Shown: positions 47,303-60,423, numbered from the stretch's first letter. The stretch: 64,000 bases of DNA from Pyrenula massariospora (GCA_021030905.1 JAGFMI010000024.1:434001-498000), one strand, 5' to 3'. Notes: generated by a model from the sequence alone, not told the origin. Translations and numbers: made by a program.

Positions 47303-48571
47303 ATGACTTCGATATCTTCTTCGAATACTTTTGCCCCAATACACAGTCCGGGGAATACGACAGCCCCCGGCCAAATATTAACATTACCATCAACACCATT
47401 CGGATCCCAAACAAATCCGCAACAGTCACAAAATCCAATTGGAGTTCATAGCCAGCACACCACTGCTCCAATTCCCTTGCAGACACTTCAAGGGTCAGCC
47501 ACGATATCGATGCCTCCTGATCCCTCTTCTACTCAACGGCAGAATCGAGTTCCTCACTGGCAATATGAAGGGTATCGATCTTTTGCAACATGGCTCGGGT
47601 CATCCGATGAGGCCGTTGTGACACGCAGGTTCAATAAACTCAATGCTCGTGTGATTATGTACATGCAGCACGAGATCGGCAAAAAAGAACAGAGGCTTGA
47701 TGAGTTGGATGACAGAGGTGAAAGGCTTGAAAAAGTGCACAACGGCTCATTTGATCTAGAGCATATCCCAGAACGGACCGAGATTCTGCAGTCCTTGAAA
47801 AGCGAACTCAAAGAGTATAGTCAGTGGAATAACGCCCGTTTGAATGCAGATCTGACCAAAATCAAGATGACTTTATCCTCTCCCATAGAGAACTACGTAC
47901 AGATCCTCAAGCAACCGAAAGGTCCGTTGAGAATATGAAAAGGTGGTTCATAAATCATGGCCAGGCTCCTGACGGAAAAGGCACTGGCTGCGCAATACAT
48001 CCAAAAGAAACGTCATTCATCAGGACGGAGGGCGATCTTGTCTCACTGGTGCCAAAGGTCAAAACACCGCTAAGGCGTTGGCTTGATCGCTTTGATGCCT
48101 TCCTATCTTTTAGACTCATTCAAATTAAGAAGGTATCATACACCAGCCAAAATATATCTCTCCAGAAGCTGATCCGCCTCAGACATATTGGCACCATTTC
48201 AACGCCCAGTACCCTTATTCGACGACAACTCACTATCATGACGACGCCCGAATTGACTCCGCGATAACGATCATTATCACTACTTTAGGTTTAGTACTGA
48301 TGATTGGTCCTTTCTGGATCCTAGAAATTGTACATTCACCTCAAAAACGTCTTGGCATCATTTCAGCATTCCTCGTTGCATTTGTGATGCTGCTGGGTAT
48401 CGTGACTGTCGCGAAACCCTGGGAGACTCTAGCCGCTACGGCAGCGTAAGTGATGCTTTAGAATAATTTGTAATACTACCTTTTCCGTGGAACTTGACTG
48501 ATCTAATATCCAGCTACGGCGCCATCTTAATGGTGTTCATGCAAATCAACAGCCAGCAAAATGGATGTTAA
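47303..48571 (+). CDS. DUF6594 membrane protein with two apparent frameshifts
   Basis: Fungal protein of unknown function with a coiled N-terminal region and C-terminal helices. A Ser/Pro/Thr-rich start is followed by the DUF6594 core YEGYRSFATWLGSSDEAVV, RRFNKLNARV, and the helix ending LKEYSQW. Near 47921 the frame must shift by one base to continue as SVENMKRWFINHG, then EGDLVSLVPKVKTPLRRW. Near 48132 it must shift again in the same direction to give YHDDARIDSAIT and two hydrophobic helices ending PWETLAATAA. A final intron 48446-48513 (GTAAGT...CCAG) leads to YGAILMVFMQ and TAA at 48571. Both shifts lie in the motif AAGGT. No intron of usable length accounts for either. Null allele or consensus error are both possible. 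Confidence 0.75.
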
Positions 48572-49782
48572 CGCTTGTGGAGAGAGCGGTCGAAGTGTTT
48601 GACAATCTTCCTAGGGTTGTCACGCACGGCCCCGAATCTCTCCGTGGTCTGGACGTTATGTGCCCTTCATGACCAAACACCCCTGAGAGGCTCACATGCA
48701 TTGATCCTTCGAGGTGCGGCAAGACTCATCCCATAAGTGCGATCTCGCGTCGGGAATGTAGGGTAAGTAAATCATCTAGCAAAAGAGAAGGCGGCGAGCA
48801 AAACTAGGAGTCAGTGTAGCGGAGAAGTATATCAAAAGGCGACGACATATTCGCAAGGCTATTGTCTGCCAGAACAATATTTTGTCACATTCAAGCACAA
48901 GTTTTGCTGCTCAACGACAGTCGGACTACTCATTCTTTCGAATTCCTAGCAATCGATCCACACGAGTGCATAAATCCGATACCATGATATAAAGGCGTGT
49001 CCACGCCCTGCTCAAAAGCCGGGTTTTTGGCACAAAACAACAGAGGTCAAATTAGAGTAGTCGAAGCTCCGCTGTAAGACTAGTCGGACGCGGCAAAGTA
49101 GGCGCCAGGCATCACCCTTCATTAGATTTACCCAATTTAGCGTGAAAACCACCGGTTTAGAATTCCCATGCATGGCCTTACGCCTCGGGTCTCAGCCATC
49201 ACGAACGCCTGGCCAATCAGCGCCCAGCACTGCTGCACCATTCGCGTCTCCTTGAGCCAATGGTAGGACCAGCGCTAGCTGACCGGCCAACTAGAGCCTA
49301 TTGATAAACAGATCAGAGAGAGTATCTACAGGGATTTTTAGTAGGTGGAGTGAACGGTATCTTATACCGTACAACTCAATGAACGAGGACAGCGCGGCTT
49401 AGCGATTTGGACAACCGCCCTGGTCGGTAATAGGATCTCCTACGCAAAGCCTTGCGCGACTGTCCGCCAGATTATTCTCCTTGTCAATTATGACTAAGGC
49501 AAGTGATTCAAATCTGGCGCTTATCGGCACTGGGGGCTGAAAATACTCTGAGTATATCCAATAACTATTACCTAGTGTTAAGCAGGATCATACCTGCTCA
49601 GGGAAAGCACAATGGCAACACCCGCACCTACTGTACTTCTTCCTTTCGCTCTAGATAGCTCTAAAATCAACCAATCTCGAAGCTATCATAGAACCAATGA
49701 TTAAACCAACGCAATTACTGCTCTAATCCCCCCACATCCCCCTTCACAATCTCCACATCTACACCCAAACCTCATCTCCTCT
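48572..49782. other. Intergenic between convergent genes, 1.2 kb, no gene seen
   Basis: No recognisable coding frame. Composition becomes C-rich from about 49730. Confidence 0.6.
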
Positions 49783-51644
49783 TCACAGCTCCCTCCTCTC
49801 AATCCCCTTTTCCAACACTCCCCTCCTCCCCTCCTCCACCCTCCACCCCTCCGCCGACCACGTCACAACCCCCGGCAACCCCCCCACCGGCTTCGCCGTC
49901 CCCCCCAGCACCGGATACGCAACCTGCCCATGCACCCCCACACTCCCCCCCTCATACCGCGCCTCAAACTCAAACCACCGCACCGTCAGCACCAGCGCAA
50001 CGCGCAACTCCAGCATCGCCAGCTCCCTGCCGATGCAGTCCCGCGCGCCCCGCTCAAAGGGCCGGAAGTGGTTCGAGTGCGCGAGCGCGGAGTGGTCGTC
50101 GAGGAAGCGCGACGGGCGGAAGGCGTCTGGGTCGGGCGGGAAGTTGGAGATGTTGTGGGAGAGGGCGTAGCCGCCGATGAGGATGGGGATGGGGGAGGTG
50201 AGGTGGGTGGGGTAGGTGGTGGTGCCGTTGGGGTGGGTGAGGGTGAGGTCGGGGGAGCCGAGGCGGGCGGTGCCGGCGGCGGGGTAGAGGCGGAGGGCTT
50301 CGTTGATGCAGGCGGTTGTGTAGGGCATTTGGAGGAGGAGGGTTGGGTTGGTGGAGAGGGCGTGGGCGATGGAGGTAGGGGTTTGGTATTGGGCTGGGGG
50401 GAAGAAGGTGGTGTGTTCGGCGCGGAGGGTGGAGAGGGCGGAGGGGTGGGTGCTGAGGAGCTGGTAGAGGTAGGCTAGGGTGCCGGAGGAGGTTTCGTGG
50501 CTGTAGAGCGGAGGTTAGCTCATTGAGTGTGTTATGGGCGTACAGGTAAGGAGGGTGGAGATGACTAGCTCACCCGGCAAAGATGAAGCCGCGGACGTTG
50601 GTGATCGCATGACTGCGGAATGCAGGATCCATACGCGCTGGCAATTCTGTCGCTGATTTTCCCTTTTGCTCGTTATAGACCTGTAAGGCAAGGTCGGTGA
50701 CTCGTTTTGTCGAATCCTTGTGTCCTCCCATCAATTTTTCCCATCTTCGATCCAGGAGTTTACCCGTCATCCGCTCTGCCTTATTTCTGTAATATTTATC
50801 TTTTATCCACCTGACCGGATTGTATTTCACCAAAGGATTCATCGAATCCGGCTTAAGAGCAAGCTCAGGTAACATCTGGAGAGTATCGATGAATTCATTT
50901 GGTCGTGTCTGGGTACCAAAATCCGCGTCCATAACAACCTTCCCAATTACATCCACCGTCAAAGCATCAGTCAGATTTTCCATTTTGAATACTTCCCCCG
51001 AAGCCACCTTTCTACGCAGACGATCTTCAAAAATCAACACCTGTTCTGTGATGATGGGAATCATGGTAAGAAGGTTCTGCATCGAAAATCCGGGATTGAA
51101 CACGGTCCGCCAGAATTTCCAGTAGCTACCTTGAGGGCCTTCAGAATGTATCGCTGGTCCAATACTGTCCCCCATGAATCCCCGCACAAACTCCATGATC
51201 TCTGGCCATTTCTGCTGAGATCGTTGTTGCGTAATCTGCGCCGCCAACTCGCCGTTGAGAATAATTATTGTGAGAGGCGAAACAGGCCATAAATCGAGAT
51301 AGTAAAGTGGATATTGCTCCAAATCATAGTCTCTTGCTATGCAGCTTTGGATCGCCAAGAAATGCAAGTCCTTCGGATATTTGGCAGCAGTCTTGAGGAG
51401 GACTGGAAAGTGTCCCAGAAGCCAGTGGTGAGGCGGACCGGGCTGTTTTAGTCAGAATGAACCTTCTGTGCTCGACTTCGCCTTCAAAATTGAATGTGGC
51501 TAGGGTCTTAGGTCACAAATAGGAGACTTGTATAGGACGTACAAGGTTGTGCTTAGAAAATCGCTGTCGCTCCTTGCGCAACTTATAGAGAAAGAAGGAC
51601 AAAAGAAGAAGAGAGAGAGCGCTAAGCTTTGAAAAAGTGTTCAT
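49783..51644 (-). CDS. Cytochrome P450, near-complete three-exon gene
   Basis: Heme-thiolate monooxygenase. Exons 51644..51543, 51442..50574 and 50500..49783 give 562 residues. Introns 51443-51542 (GTACGT...CTGACTAAAACAG) and 50501-50573 (GTGAGC...TACAG) restore phase. The N-terminal anchor (MNTFSKLSALSLLLLSFFLY) is followed by PGPPHHW across the first intron. WRTVFNPGFS is the C-helix, AGHETSSG the I-helix (made across the second intron), NEALRLYP the ExxR, and FRPFERGARDCIGREL the heme loop. It resembles P450s of fungal secondary metabolism (the CYP58/59 type by general pattern). The last exon has strongly C-ending codons, unlike the middle exon. Adjacent to tyrosinase on the same strand. 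Substrate unknown. Confidence 0.93.
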
Positions 51645-52292
51645 GCTGAAGATATCGGCCTAGCTTTCCTTGGCCATCAAAGCACACTCTTTCTTTGTAA
51701 AGTGGTGAGATACAGGATCCCAACCCGTCACAGTATCGCCATTTGATGAGTTCCAGGAATTGGGAGAAAGATTCGGAATATGCGAGGTAGAGAACTTAAC
51801 ACTTACTAGTAAACCATTCGACTTGAGTACGTAGGAAATCTACTAAGCACTTTGAACGCTTCCTCATCGTGGTACGGATCTAGTCGGATCAGCGCACGAA
51901 ATGCATCCTTCAGGATCCACAGCTCGTTTGTTTATTCCAAATCTGGCGGGCAGCTTTTGGGATGACAATGATTACTTTGGTCAAATCAGCACTAGAGGAA
52001 AATAAGCTTAAAATCTTTAAGCATAGTTTTTGGGAGATTTTGAGTGGATGATGCGGAATCGGGTTCTAAATCCGAAAGAGATTGGGGGCGGAGACGGAGT
52101 TTACTTCGTAAGCTGCTCTATCCCGAAGGAGATACTTTTTGGAGACTGTAACGCGTTCGTCTGGGACCAACAGAAAGATATTATTTTAATGTATGTCAAG
52201 TAAAGACAGACGAATGACAATTAGCAAAAGCTGAGGGATTATTAATCCGCAAGATTGCCACCACTTCGTTTTATGACCTCTCACAGTAGTAT
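51645..52292. other. Intergenic between P450 and tyrosinase, no gene seen
   Basis: Upstream of the P450 and downstream of the tyrosinase; no coding frame recognised. Confidence 0.6.
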
Positions 52293-54496
52293 TCACAACC
52301 TGGGCTCCTGGACCTTCACCCACTCCTGTACACCTCCCTCCTTCCCCGCCGTGGCCCCGACCACCGTATTCCAAGCCCCATAGCTCGGAAAGTCATTGAT
52401 GCTCGCCGCAGGCTGGACATCTCTTTGGAGGACTTCGACACTCAAGCCTTGCGGTAGTGCGGCATCTCCCGTGCCCCCAGACGCCGTCCAATTAAGCTGT
52501 GATTGAAGAAGAGGAGTCACATGGGTGTCGTTCAAATCTGGAAGCTCTCCGTTCTGCACCAGTGCCGCAAGTGGTGCAGTGATTGGGACTAGGCCCTGAC
52601 TCAAAACTCCAACATCTCCTGGATCAGGACTTGCTGGTGATGGACCCGCCGATTGACGGTGGAGCTTTCGCCTAGCTGCGGAGGAGGTAGGGTCGGAGAA
52701 TACAGCGTAGGTCCCAAGAATATTTGGAGCCAAGAAAAGATTGTCTGAGGTCGTTGTCTCAGCTGGTGGAGATCCAAGGTAGAAATAGATGGAAAAGCTG
52801 CCGGGAAATGACTCAGTAGACTTAGGAACCTTTACAGATATAGCCCATTGCTTCGGCAAGTTGTTCACCTGAAGCTCTAATAGCTCTGGATTGGAGAGTC
52901 GCATGTCAAAGCCTGCGCGCTTCTGCTTTTCTTCTCTCCGAAGCTTATGGCTGGGGTAAGTGGTACCATTACTCAATACCGAGTTGTACAGCTGGTTCAC
53001 TTCAATGCGAACAGCAGCCGAATAGAGGGTACGATTTTCAAAGAACCAATCACGTAGCTCACTATAGGAGTATCCAAAAGATGCCATATCCGCTGCAGAA
53101 TTGGGAGTATGGAGAGTTCCTGTTGCGTCAGAATGCAGAGGATAGAGAACTGTGGAGAGGACATTAGCATATCGTTTCTAGACTAGAAGTGAAGTAGACT
53201 AACGAGAGGTGTTCAAGCCGACCTGGCTAGGAACTACAAAATTCGGGGGGTTGACTTGCGGTTGCATTAACTCATCGGGATACAAAGCTTGCCATATTGC
53301 AAACAAGCGGTCTACATTACTAACGAGACTTTAAGCGCGTAAAGGAACCACTTTGATGAATAAACTTACGCATGGTGAAGCCAGAATATTGGATCAAAAG
53401 CTGACCACTGCAAGTATGACATGTGCCCTCCGATTCCACCAACCGCATTATGGACTTGATCGTGAAGCGACTCAAGGCTTTGTCCAGGATTACTGTCACA
53501 CGCCATACTGTCATACGAAGACGCCTGGCTCAGCAATTGGTACACTCCTGTGTGAAGACTAAAGTTCCCTGTCAGGAGGACAATATTTGTCTTGGAAATA
53601 AACTCACACAGAAGCTTGCGCTGCCATAGCTGCATTTGTAAGATTGTCCTGCTGCTGCCCTGTTCCCCCGTAAGAATCATTTGTGGATGGATGTCTGATG
53701 GTGTGTTGGTAATCAGCATCAAAGTCCGTTCCGAAATGTGGCATGCGCCGGGGGACAGTCCCAAATTTGTAAGTATACAGCGGGTTCAATACACTCTGGG
53801 TTCCATTAGGCATATTGATAGTAATCATGGGTTCCATGACAACAGAAGGAATCTGTGCATTACTCGCCCAGTCCCAATATGGTATGCGCCATGAAGGTAC
53901 GGACTCCATGTAGATTTCTTTCAAAGTGGGAGGGTAGGTCGAAGCAATGCTTTGCACGTGCCTCCAAAGTGTTTGCTTTGTCGGTGCAGTAGAGTCAGCC
54001 TTCATAGTAAGAACAGCGACGTTAACGCATGTCAAATGCCTACTTCGTAGAGAGCCATATAGGTACGATGCCACGCAGGGAAGAGGTTTGATGAATGCGG
54101 ACAGTATCCGGCCGTTAGCGAAGCAGAAGCTGATACCGGCTCGACGCCATCCCATACCACAAGAGGGTAGCCATGGATGCCTGCGTATGAGATTTAGCTC
54201 GAAGTCAACCCCAAGAGTGTTTCTTGCTACTGACCCGCTACTTGGAAATAGGACAATGGATCGGAATGGTTAGTTGCCTCGAAGGCTTGGAGCGCCTGAA
54301 TGTAGAGATCAAACGCGGCTCCACTTCGGGCAAAGTCATTGATTTCTGGCCGCAGTGGACGTTCATGCGTTGAATTGTTTATACCGCATTTTATACCGTT
54401 GATAGCGATAGTTGCTACAGTCACCACTGGCCGAACGGCAATGGTGAGAATTAGTAAACGCGTGGCAAATTTCGTGTGTATCTTGTCTGAAAGCAT
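52293..54496 (-). CDS. Tyrosinase (type-3 copper oxidase)
   Basis: Oxidises phenols to quinones, as in melanin or pigment formation. Six exons: 54496..54235, 54180..54044, 53975..53608, 53558..53370, 53319..53204 and 53149..52293, all phases consistent, 642 residues, typical of fungal tyrosinases. Cu-A ligands by position are H90 (GIHGYP), H116 (CPHSS) and H125 (FPAWHR); Cu-B ligands are H288 and H292 (LHDQVHNAVGG) and H317 (FWLHHANVDR, split by an intron after the second His). The fourth exon starts two codons later than the first in-frame AG would give, since that AG would produce a stop. The C-terminal third (after about residue 390) is the usual lid/removal domain. The N-terminus is hydrophobic and may be a signal anchor. 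Nearby P450 and FMO suggest pigment or phenolic chemistry, but this is inference. Confidence 0.95.
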
Positions 54497-57047
54497 TTCC
54501 TCAGTTTGGGCAAGTACTTGGTAAAGTAGCCCATGGAAGCGCGAGCAGTTTTCGTCTGAGGTCTCTTATCCTCGCGTGCCTTAGGACCTGGCCGCTGGAA
54601 CAAAATTTCGGCGCGAGATTTAACCATGCAATGTTTCCACGGGATCTTGCATGCGTTAGTTGGTCCATCGAGAGATCTGCATCATTTTGCCCTCATCGAA
54701 AACCGAGGCAAACCGCCTTTAACGGAACGCAGGCAAGATTCTGAAGAATCCAGTTCTTTTAAAACGAACAGCAAATCGAAGATATGAGAGGAAAATTGCA
54801 CTCTGATGAATGTTGCCTCGAGGGAAGGCTCGCAAAGCTTTATAAGCAAAGAACAGTCAAGTACCATATGGGAATGACAATCATGCATGGCGAAAACTTC
54901 TGGGCGCAGAAAAGGCGAGAAATTTCCTGACGTAACACAGATCGCCTCAGATGGAACGGTGGCGGTAGCTTGAGGACAGATCCAACCACGTATCCGAGGG
55001 TCGAGGGCCCAACTTCGAGCTACCATGAGGGCATCCTTTCTCCCAGATCTCACCGACAGTGTTCTAGCCGTACGACCTTTAGAGACACGGAGCGTATGTT
55101 TCGAAGCGATTGATTGATCAAGCCTCAAGGCCTAGAAGCGCCGCTTCGAAGGAAAGTGTCTATCATGCTGGAATAGATTGAGGTAAATAGACTTGCATAA
55201 TGGGTAATGTCCATTCTAAGAAGGTCTTTGACGGTTTTCCATTGTGGGGTCGCATTGAAGTCAAAATTTGCTACTGAGAAGGTAGCATTGGAAGATGATC
55301 GCCAAGCGTTGAAAGAGATGATGGTAAGAAGCACACAATATGTATGAGGCGGTTCGAATTTGAGACGCTGAAGCAGACGGGCAGTGACAGGAGGAGTATC
55401 ATGCAACTCACCGGGTTACCGCAGGAATATCATAGCGAGGAGGCTGTGCTTGCTTTTCGTGCTGTTACAGTTCAGATCCCGATCACCAATTTGGATGAAC
55501 TCAACATTCCTGCGTCAAATAGGGGACCCCATAGTCTAGACACCAGAAGTAAGAAACACACGAAAAGGGGAGACGGTCAAGAGTTGGGGAGGAGCCCACA
55601 CGAGCGACCGCCACGAACATGTGAAAAAAGTGTTATCTCCAATCCACGTTTCACACACATTTGGATAGGCACGAACCGTTCTCGAGGCCGTTGTCAACCA
55701 AAAGCCATGCGACGGGTTTTGGGGCTGTGAAGCCGATGTCCTTGTGGCATCACCTTGGTTGACCGCTCCTCAACTCACTCGGCTCATCGCAGCCTGTTGA
55801 TGCCCCAGCATGCTTGGGAACACATTCTATGAAAAGACCGTCGTGTGCAAAAGCGCAATGAACCAAAAAAGCAATTGAGCAACCAATGAGAGTTAACGTT
55901 TCATAGAACAAGGATCCCTGGATGACTGCAGTGTTAAGGGACAATGCGGGAATCTCATGGCACAAGCTAGAAATGGCATTAACCCTAAAATTTTGAAAGA
56001 GGAGTGGTCGGTTGTTTTGTCAATGGATGTGCGAACATATGCCGCGGCTGCATTTTCTGGGGGCGCAGACGAGGCAGTTGGGGCGGCGCCCGATTGTATT
56101 CCCCGGAAGCCACCGTGGTGGGGTGGACGACAAAGATTGCAGCGCCGCTGAGGTCGACTCTTGCAGCGCGCATTCCTGTCCAGAGAGATCGATTGTGCGA
56201 CACGACGGCGACCGAGAAAGCCAGCTGAATGCGACCCTGAGCCGATTTCAACAGAAGCAATAATAACGGGAGATGTTATGGAAACCGTCAGCTTAGGCGA
56301 CCTGCATTCCCTTCATATACATAAGGTAGTAAACCGAGGTGCAAGGCAACCTCCAGCCGTGGCAGCAAGCTCTAGGTGAGGACGAGAAATGGCCCCGGAG
56401 CCCCCGCGCGCTCTCTTTCCCCTCCTCCTCCTCCTCCCACCTCTTCGCCCGCCATTACGCGGCCTCCCTCTTTTCCCATCTGGATCACCAACAACCATAA
56501 ATTTTCGATCGGCCGCTATGGCAGAAACGAGAAACGGGCTGCGCCCTCCACTTTCGGCCGTTTAATCATCCGGACCACTCACCGCGGGTGTTTCCCTGAA
56601 TCATGCCTGTCCGGGTAAGCTTCAGCCCAGCGGCGGGCAGTGCACTATCGCCAGCAGGGGGTTGGAAGCAGGGGACATGCACCTGCACCTCTCCCGCACC
56701 CGGGAATAGCATCTCGGGGGCCAAACCCCTCCATCTGACTACATGCAATCGCTCGTCCACCCTGCCTCCCTGCCTAGTCACCACCACCCTTCTGGCGATG
56801 ACCTAATTTGTGGTTCCATACCCGTCAAAATAGAAGGTAAGTAAGCTCTTAAGCAAAACGGTAGGCCTAAGGAGTATTTTTACGTCTCCACGTTTGCGTG
56901 TTCTCTTCTCCTCGAGCTCTTCCGTTTCTTGTGGGAATCGCAGTTGCTACGCGCCCTGCTTACCAGAGTGGTCGCAAGCCTTTTCTATTTTGCGCATTTA
57001 CTCTTCGAGTGCTTCACTGCTCCTCGAACAGATCAGGTCCCTCAACA
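54497..57047. other. Intergenic, 2.5 kb, no supported gene
   Basis: Minus-strand frames at 54682-55128 and 55125-55406 lack family resemblance. A pyrimidine-rich tract near 56390-56455 lies upstream of the next gene and may belong to its promoter or leader. Confidence 0.5.
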
Positions 57048-58785
57048 ATGTCCATCTCACGGCAACAGAATGGTACGTACGACTTTGAGGCTCAATTGGG
57101 TCTTGGTACCAGTGTACCTCATCGCTTGCCCGACCCATCTGCCCACAGAATCCGCTCTCTTAAAATTCGCTCTGCGAACATTTTATTTTGGCGTACGCCC
57201 TATGAGCCTTGACTGACTCTAAACAGGTATTGTCTCTGGACGGCAACATCGTGGCCAAACGTCGGGATCAGGACCAGAATCCCAGGCCCAGTCTCGTAGA
57301 TCTGAGATATCACCCATCGCGTCCCCCGCTAGCTATGGCCGGGCTCAGGTAGATGGCCAAGTGATCTCTCCACTTGAGACTTCTCCACAACAGTATCTTC
57401 ATTTCTCAGCTTCAGAAAAGGCTGCCAACTCGGAAAAGGGTGGTCCTCCAGTTGTCATTGGGGCCATCGACCAAGGAAATGGTTTCCATAGTGGCATCGC
57501 TGTTGCAGAGGACGACAGAACCGCTATCCCTGTGCCGGCAGCTGCCCCAGTGATTCCTGGCATCACCAACCACCACTTTGAATCTAACGGCGGCCCAGCA
57601 TCAAAGCGACATGACAATGTTGCTCCTCCTGTTGTTGGTGCAATCAACCAGGGAACTGGCTTCAACAGTGGCCTAGCGTCCATCGAAGAAGATGGTGCCG
57701 CTCCTCAAGAGGTTGCTCTCGATGGAAAATCAGGCGTCGTCTTTCCCGGCTCGAACATTATCTACCCATCCTCTTTTCCTTTCCCAAATCTCGACGACAA
57801 TCCCAGCCCAGACTATAGCACTTATGATCCTCACGCCCCTCTCCCTCAACAACATATAAACATCCGCCCAGATGTCGAAAGCCGGACGCCATCACCGTCG
57901 CAGCAACACCGTATTCCCTTACCACCACCTCCATCACGGAGTCCGCCACGTACACCTCCCGCACCCTCCCCCCTCCGGCGCACAAAAACCCCGCGCCATG
58001 CCCCAACCTTCGAACCCCCACCGGTCTCCTCCGGCCAGTCCCTATCATCCCTCTCCTCCCTCGCCAAAGACAAAGACGGCACCATAATCCCCCTCACCCA
58101 CGTCGACTCCCTCGACTCCTCCGGCTTCACTCCCTCCGAACGCGCCGAACACACCCGCACTCTCCGCCGCCTGCGCACCCTCCGCCTCATCACCCTCTCG
58201 CGCATCCTCCTCCGTTCCCTCGCCACCGTCCTCGGCGCCCTCGCCCTCGCCCTCATCATAACCACCATTGTCCTCACCACCCGCGCCACCCACTCCCACA
58301 GCATCCCCCCATCCGTCAAATCCACCGGCGTCAAGTCCTTTGCCTCCTTCTCCGGCGTCGCCACCCTCGTCTCCACCACCATCCTCGGCCTCACCATCTT
58401 CTTCCCCCGCCTCCGCAAGATCGACGCCCTCTCCAACTGGACCTTCGGCCTCCTCTCGCTCTTCTCCTTCGCCGGCTGGCAGGGCGCCTGCAACTACATG
58501 CACCGCGCCGGCGGGTCGCGCGCGGCGAACGTGTGGTGGTGGACCTGCGACGCCGCGCAGACGTACCACCGGCTGGAGAGCAAGGGTATCGAGATGGAGA
58601 TGATGCCGGACGAGGATGCGAAGCGGTGGGGGCAGATCTGCCGCTATGCGGGCGTGGGGTGGGATTTCGGGATGGTCGCGTGTGTGTTTGAGGCGGTGCT
58701 GTTGTTGAATGTGGTGATCGCGGTGTGTGTGATTAAGGGGGGCTCGTGGTGGAGGATTTGGCGGAGTGGACGATCGAGGTCATGA
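57048..58785 (+). CDS. Four-helix membrane protein with an internal tandem repeat
   Basis: Exons 57048..57072 and 57227..58785 give 527 residues; the first exon is only 25 nt and the 154-bp intron (GTACGT...AACAG) is the longest inside a gene here. The N-terminal half is disordered and carries two copies of a motif PPVV-GAI-QG-GF-SG-A-x-x-E (about 57441-57520 and 57621-57700) followed by a Pro/Ser-rich stretch. The C-terminal half has four hydrophobic helices starting near LRRLRTLRLITLSRILL, with FFPRLRKIDALSNW between helices two and three. The topology resembles small tetraspan/MARVEL-like membrane proteins. No family named. The tail is basic. Confidence 0.82.
57441..57700 (+). repeat. Two-copy protein-level repeat in the tetraspan gene
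   Basis: Copies at about 57441-57520 and 57621-57700, start to start 180 bp. Both encode PPVV-GAI-QG-GF-SG-A, with DNA diverged at third positions, so this is an old duplication kept at protein level. Confidence 0.7.
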
Positions 58786-59585
58786 TGTGTCGCAGGGTTC
58801 AAAGGGCTGGATTTGATTCGGGTATATGTATTACAACACTTTTCGGCACATGATTGGGATGGAAATACTTCTTGGTGGGTGCATGTATGTATGTTAAAAC
58901 GCAACACAGCGTTTCTGGGCGAGTTGTAAAGAAGTCTGGCTCCAGATCCAGACAAAATATCAACGACAGACAAAATAAGATGTTTATACAACTTTTCACT
59001 CGTCCCTCAGTGAATCCTTGTCTTCCGAATGCGAGTCAAACGCTAAGAGCAATACTAAATAATGCGTATCGATCATTCTATCTGCATACCTATCTACATA
59101 CACAACCAAAACCCCCGCCCTCCGACCAAAGAAAAATCTATATAACCCATCCAAACACCCTCCCCCTATCAGCCCTCTACCCTCCGGAATCCCCTGCAGA
59201 CTATTCGCTAAAGCGAAGCCTACGCATCCTCTCGCCGAGACGCCGAGCCATGTGCCCTTGATAGATGACCTGGATCTTCGAGGGCAGAGAACATCCTGGT
59301 TCACGGACATTGAAGCAGGATCGAGTCCACATTTGCTCGCCCGGTAGATGTGGGCTTGCAGGCCTCTGGCGCTGGAAAAGGCGATTTTGATGAAAGTGGG
59401 GAGCGTTGAGGGCCTTCTAGTTTAGGCGGGCGGCATTACGGTTGTGTTTAAGTTCTCGATTGAGGTAAACGAGGCTGGGTGACAGAAACCGTGGCCGATC
59501 GAGACTGGGGCCCCAGCCGGATATCAGAAATCGAGGCGCCTCTGACTGTCGGCTCTGGTACCCGCCCGGAGCATATTGCATGCAC

Positions 59586-59645
59586 CACGACTTCTAATAC
59601 CTAGCATCGATCGGCCACGACTTCTGTCACCCAGCCTCGACAGGC
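59586..59645 (+). repeat. Two imperfect 30-bp tandem units
   Basis: Units 59586-59615 and 59616-59645 share CACGACTTCT at the start and a CTCGA/ATCGA-GGC end, with a diverged middle. No hairpin or target-site signature. Confidence 0.55.
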
Positions 59646-60264
59646 TTTCTTCGCCAGGATTAAGAGAGGCTATTTTTCAACGACATGTGGCAGTACACGC
59701 TTCCTTGTCTTCTCAAGACTGCAGGCAAATGTGGCATTGAATAGGTTATTCAGGAGAAGATTTGTTCTGGGTGGGGGGAAAACAGGTAGGGAATTGTATT
59801 TTGGCGCTGGAAGCGGAAAGCGGAGTGAACGACGCAGAGCGCGCATTCGTCCTGTCGCGGGGAAATAAACGGGGAAGGGGGCGGGATCGGGGATGGCTTA
59901 GACAGTTCCCCTTAAATTTCTCCACCATGATTGATTTCTTGGAAACAATCTTTGCGGCTCATCATCCTCTTTCTATTCTCCTAACAAGCACATTGGCTAA
60001 CAACTTCCTTTTCCTTCCACAAAAGGCTTAATGTATTCCCCTTGTCTGAAACCGAAGTCAAAGTGTCCTTCGTTCACCCGCCGTTCAACCAAGTACGACA
60101 GGATAGACGGTTTATGTTTCCTGTCCAGGCATCACGATAATTAACGCATGTCACCTCAAATCCACATATGCTCCAGAAATGGCTCGCTGTTACTACCGCA
60201 ATGACGTCTAAGTGACCTTCCTTCTCGTAAAATTTCTATTTACTACTTTGAGTTCTCGTCTGAG

Positions 60265-60272
60265 TATATAAG
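60265..60272 (+). promoter_or_regulatory. Candidate TATA box of the small secreted protein gene
   Basis: TATATAAG lies 159 bp upstream of the ATG at 60424, within a normal range for a fungal gene with a leader of about 120 nt. Sequence match only. Confidence 0.4.
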
Positions 60273-60423
60273 TATGATGGTGATGCGCTTGTAAGTCCTC
60301 AAAACATACCCAGCTCATCGTTAATCATCTACTGCTTACAATTACAATAGACACACCCGTCAGAATCTACGCCGAAGCCAAAGACGTTTTTTTTTGACAT
60401 TATTCTATCAACCGACCATCACG

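Larger units (their letters stand above)
58786..60423. other. Intergenic, 1.6 kb; contains a 30-bp tandem duplication
   Basis: No supported gene. Includes a short tandem repeat at 59586-59645 and a TATA-like element at 60265. Confidence 0.55.

Noticed and set aside
49930-50478. Long Gly/Glu/Val-rich frame opposite the P450 3' exon
   Set aside because: Shadow frame caused by strong codon bias of the real minus-strand P450 exon.
54682-55406. Two minus-strand open frames upstream of tyrosinase
   Set aside because: No splice model joins them and neither resembles a known family.
57846-58603. Long frames opposite and alongside the tetraspan gene
   Set aside because: Compositional shadows of the C-rich coding sequence.
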